Positions 13,654-15,745 of a DNA stretch of 15,745 nt are shown piece by piece; the first letter of the stretch is position 1; the number at the start of each line of letters is the position of its first letter. The stretch is from Spirochaetaceae bacterium (GTDB lineage: Bacteria; Spirochaetota; Spirochaetia; Treponematales; Breznakiellaceae), in assembly GCA_031265015.1 (NCBI GenBank), contig JAISDG010000179.1, positions 1-15,745 on the forward strand, read 5' to 3'. A program made the position numbers and the translations under genes. The notes below the pieces were generated by a model. It did no database searches, had not been told where the DNA came from, and worked only from the letters and a program-made list of their open reading frames with translations.

Positions 13654-14421
13654 TTACGATAGCACGGGCGGGGTATGGGTTTCAAGGACTTGACCCCGGA
13701 CGGCCAGGGCCTGGGCTATGGCGGCGCGGAGTTTTTCCGCCAGGATGATTTTACGGTCCGCGGGGGGAAGTTCCCCGGGATTCACCGGGGGAAGAAAACC
13801 GATGCTTACCGGAACGGCGCGGATCCGACGGGTTTTTTCAAACACGTCGTAACTGCCGGTGATGGCGACGGGCACAATCAGGGCTTCCGACTGGGAGGCA
13901 AGCTTTAACGAGCCGGGATGAAAGGGTCCCAGGCCCAGGCCCTTGCTTCTGGTGCCTTCGGGAAAAATCAGCATCCCCGCGCCGGCTTTAATCCGCCGTA
14001 CTCCCAGGGTAATGGTTTTAAGGGCTTTTTTGGGTTTTTTCCGGTCGATAAAAAGGCCCCCCAAAAGGTATATCCAGATATTCAACCCCGGTACCAGTAA
14101 AAGTTCTTTCTTTGCGATAAAACCGAAGGGCCGCCCCGCGTAGGCCAGGGTCAGGATAATGTCAAAAATCCCCACATGGTTGGAGACAAAGCACACCCCC
14201 CCCCTTGGGGGGATATGTTCCCGGCCGGTAACGGTCATGGAACAGCCGGTAAGGAGGATCAGCGTTCTGGCCCAAAACTGGGCCAGCCGGTACAGGACAA
14301 CGGCCATCGGTTTTTTGATGCCCGCGCAGCTGACCACGAAAAGCGCCAGGGCGGCGGGGATATACAAAAGCATGGTAACGCCGGTGACGGCAAAAACGGC
14401 AATGGTTTTAACCAGCGGCAT
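13654..14421 (-). CDS. plsC: PlsC-family 1-acyl-sn-glycerol-3-phosphate acyltransferase
   Basis: This 255-residue membrane-associated acyltransferase adds an acyl chain in phosphatidic acid synthesis. A hydrophobic N-terminal segment (7-33) and a short second one (41-60) precede the catalytic motifs: NHVGIFD (81-87, the H-x4-D charge relay), FIDRKKPKKA (124-133) and FPEGTRS (153-159, phosphate binding), then VPVAITGS (183-190). ATG at 14421 is preceded by AGGAGG (14431-14426), which shares bases with the TAG stop of the HAD gene, so the two are translationally coupled. A run of nine G in the coding strand (14204-14196) lies just ahead of the catalytic motif and could slip. The exact acyl acceptor cannot be told from sequence. 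Confidence 0.9.
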   Translation of the reverse strand: MPLVKTIAVFAVTGVTMLLYIPAALALFVVSCAGIKKPMAVVLYRLAQFWARTLILLTGCSMTVTGREHIPPRGGVCFVSNHVGIFDIILTLAYAGRPFGFIAKKELLLVPGLNIWIYLLGGLFIDRKKPKKALKTITLGVRRIKAGAGMLIFPEGTRSKGLGLGPFHPGSLKLASQSEALIVPVAITGSYDVFEKTRRIRAVPVSIGFLPPVNPGELPPADRKIILAEKLRAAIAQALAVRGQVLETHTPPVLS

Positions 14422-14429
14422 AGCGCCTC

Positions 14430-15047
14430 CTACAAACGCCCCGGGCAGAGGATACCGAGTTCCTTCCGGGCTTCTTCCGGCCCCTTCCAGGACAGGGCCG
14501 TGATGCCCAGCTTCCGGGCCCCTTCGACATTCGCCTCCACATCGTCAAAGAAAACCAGTTCCCCCGGATCGCAGCCCAGCCGCGAAAGGAGGATCCGGTA
14601 AATTTTCTCTTCCGGTTTAACCGTGTCCACGTCGCAGGAATAGACCGCCACGTCGGGCAGGGCCAGTACCGGAAGGTTTTCTTTAACCCGGTCAACAAAA
14701 TCCCGGACCATATTGGAAAGCACCGCGGTTTTAAGGCCCGCTTTTTTCAGGTCCCCGATGAGTTTTTCCGTTTCCGGATTGACCGCGGACCAGCTTGCCA
14801 AATCCCGGCGAATCAGCTTTTCAATCAGAGCGGGATCGGCGGAGACCCCCGCCCCGGCAAGGATCATGGTAAAATAACCCGCTCCGTCCACCAGCCCCTG
14901 ATCATACGCGGACCGGTTGTCCCAGTAGACGCGGCGCATCAGGGCAGGGTCGATTCCCGCCAGATCCGCCATGTCCTTCATGGCCTCCCCGTCCTGGTAG
15001 TACGAAATAACCCCGCCGTAATCAAAGGCTACCGCTTTAACGCTCAA
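14430..15047 (-). CDS. HAD-superfamily (subfamily IA) hydrolase
   Basis: This 205-residue cytoplasmic hydrolase has a Rossmann-like HAD core and a helical cap. Motif I is AFDYGGVI: the nucleophile Asp9 is present, but the second aspartate (usual DxD) is Gly11, as in the YihX-like branch with FDxGxV. Motif II is VLSN (Ser111), motif III is VKPEEKIY (Lys144) and motif IV is VFFDDVEANVEGA (Asp168, Asp169). A small-molecule phosphatase is most likely and the substrate is unknown. The start is TTG at 15047, supported by AAGGAG (15060-15055) 7 bases upstream. A nearby upstream ATG is out of frame. The gene lies 36 bases after the protease gene and 8 bases before plsC, consistent with one operon. 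Confidence 0.85.
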   Translation of the reverse strand: MSVKAVAFDYGGVISYYQDGEAMKDMADLAGIDPALMRRVYWDNRSAYDQGLVDGAGYFTMILAGAGVSADPALIEKLIRRDLASWSAVNPETEKLIGDLKKAGLKTAVLSNMVRDFVDRVKENLPVLALPDVAVYSCDVDTVKPEEKIYRILLSRLGCDPGELVFFDDVEANVEGARKLGITALSWKGPEEARKELGILCPGRL

Positions 15048-15054
15048 AAGGCCG

Positions 15055-15060
15055 CTCCTT
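15055..15060 (-). promoter_or_regulatory. Ribosome binding site that sets a TTG start for the HAD gene
   Basis: AAGGAG on the minus strand lies 7 bases before TTG at 15047. No ATG or GTG fits this site in frame, so the rare TTG start is well supported. Confidence 0.6.
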
Positions 15061-15083
15061 GTTCATTCTTTCTGCGGGCCGCT

Positions 15084-15497
15084 CTACAACGCAAGAAATT
15101 CAACCTGATCCCCGTGGGCGCCTTCCAGCCGCATTTTTACGGGATTGACAACCAGATCCATCATTTCAAGGGGTATCGCTCCCAGTAATACGTGTTTTGA
15201 TCCGGGAATGACCACCGCGGGGCTTACCGCGCTGCGATCGTTCCAGCAGATCCTTACGGGCTCGGTGATCTTGCAGGATCGGCGGCCGCCATCGGCGATA
15301 TTGACATACCGCTCGCCCTCTACCGCAAGCCCCAGATTCCGAAAGGTTTCCTCGTCCAGCATGATTGTCGAGGCGCCGGTGTCTACCACCGCCTGTACCG
15401 TTACCTGGCGGACTTCCTGTTCTTTCATGTACCCCCGCTGAACGCTGCCCACATCAACAGCGTTTTTCAGGGTGATTTCCGTACTGAAATTCCCCAT
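15084..15497 (-). CDS. Retropepsin-like (clan AA) aspartic protease family protein
   Basis: This 137-residue protein has a single-domain retroviral-type aspartic protease fold. The catalytic motif is VVDTGASTIML (Asp39-Thr40-Gly41), a flap-like region with NIADGGRR follows at 64-73, and the second psi-loop element is HVLLGAIPLEMMDLVV (102-117). One chain carries one active-site Asp, so a dimer would be needed for activity. There is no signal peptide or membrane helix, so it is probably cytoplasmic. Small proteins of this kind are scattered in bacteria and archaea and mostly lack known substrates. No reverse transcriptase, gag or integrase lies nearby, so there is no sign of a retroelement. 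It probably starts the protease-HAD-plsC transcript. The site before the ATG is weak (TTAGGT). Confidence 0.8.
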   Translation of the reverse strand: MGNFSTEITLKNAVDVGSVQRGYMKEQEVRQVTVQAVVDTGASTIMLDEETFRNLGLAVEGERYVNIADGGRRSCKITEPVRICWNDRSAVSPAVVIPGSKHVLLGAIPLEMMDLVVNPVKMRLEGAHGDQVEFLAL

Positions 15498-15519
15498 ATA
15501 CCTAACATTCCCCCGTTAA

Positions 15520-15534
15520 GGTTTAAAGTATACT
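15520..15534 (-). promoter_or_regulatory. Candidate promoter of the protease-HAD-plsC group
   Basis: TATACT at 15532-15527 on the minus strand places the transcription start near 15520, about 22 bases before the ATG at 15497. The core AGTATACT is palindromic and could work in both directions. A TTTAGG at 15555-15550 is only a poor -35 match. Confidence 0.4.
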
Positions 15535-15600
15535 ACAAACCGGGCGAAACCTAAAGGGTACACGTTGAAACCTTCAAATCCTCGGCTTTTGTCCGTGGGG

Positions 15601-15636
15601 TCCGTGGTTATTTTGAATTCGGAATTTAACCACGGA
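15601..15636. repeat. 10-bp inverted repeat (TCCGTGGTTA / TAACCACGGA)
   Basis: A perfect 10-bp stem encloses a 16-base A/T-rich loop. The core CGTGGTTA recurs inverted at 15732-15739 near the window end. It could be an end of a dispersed intergenic repeat, a protein-binding site or a terminator for something outside the window. Confidence 0.5.
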
Positions 15637-15660
15637 GCTATGATAAAAACATGCGGTTAT

Positions 15661-15730
15661 CCGGTATAGTGTAGGAGTTCGGAAGAACAACTACCGGTTG
15701 CTGTTTGTCCTGGGGCAGAACCCTGACCCC
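15661..15730. other. Structured intergenic stretch of unknown role
   Basis: CCGGTA (15661-15666) pairs with TACCGG (15692-15697), extended by GT/AC across a two-base bulge, and inside it GTTC-GGAA-GAAC (15677-15688) forms a nested tetraloop hairpin. GGGG (15712-15715) can pair with CCCC (15727-15730). No reading frame or known RNA family is recognised. It may be the edge of a repeat or a small RNA. Confidence 0.25.
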
Positions 15731-15745
15731 GTAACCACGAATAAC

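Noticed and set aside
13557..13748. Small plus-strand ORF with an internal peptide repeat (LRFS..VLQN)
   Set aside because: The peptide repeat mirrors the DNA hairpin repeats, the frame runs into the antisense of plsC and no ribosome binding site is seen; better explained as non-coding repeat.
15084..15497. Retroelement, because of the retropepsin-like fold
   Set aside because: No reverse transcriptase, integrase, RNase H or terminal repeats are nearby; stand-alone bacterial members of this protease clan are known.

Overview
The window reads as chromosomal DNA from a Treponema-type spirochaete. The evidence is a TPR-protein-linked TRAP transporter (TatT/TatP type, described from Treponema pallidum), several exported TPR proteins, a GC-rich sequence, and an HD-hydrolase/YbeY/TlyC cluster. 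No phage, integrase, transposase or CRISPR array is visible, so this is mostly core genome with a few repeat-rich gaps. The species cannot be named from the sequence alone.

Layout. Positions 1-3395 (+) hold the end of a tatT-like TPR gene, a TRAP solute-binding protein and a fused small/large TRAP permease, which together form an uptake system. Convergent to it, on the minus strand, are a LysM/degenerate-M23 protein (5415-4606) followed by a group-2 sigma-70 factor (4509-3439). This is the nlpD-rpoS gene order known from proteobacteria. A 64-bp divergent promoter region separates that pair from a plus-strand gene for an exported protein of unknown function with two fibronectin-III-like repeats (5480-6706).

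From 13260 down to 6788 the minus strand carries a compact run: phoH, a PgpH-type HD hydrolase, ybeY, a TlyC/CorC-type CBS protein and a large exported TPR protein. The first three overlap by 17 and 20 bases and the last two are 11 and 22 bases further on, so this looks like one operon. It combines an RNA-associated ATPase and a ribosomal-RNA endonuclease with a likely cyclic-di-AMP phosphodiesterase.

The 420-bp gap at 13234-13653 has no protein gene. It holds a tRNA-Val(TAC), a 19-bp duplicate of that tRNA's 3' end lying 161 bp away near phoH, and a dense block of hairpins and imperfect direct repeats next to plsC. Upstream, again on the minus strand, lie a retropepsin-like protease, a HAD hydrolase (TTG start) and a PlsC-type acyltransferase, probably cotranscribed. 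The last 248 bases (15498-15745) hold the likely promoter of that group and several inverted repeats, but no gene I can support. The convergent gap at 6707-6787 shows no convincing terminator.
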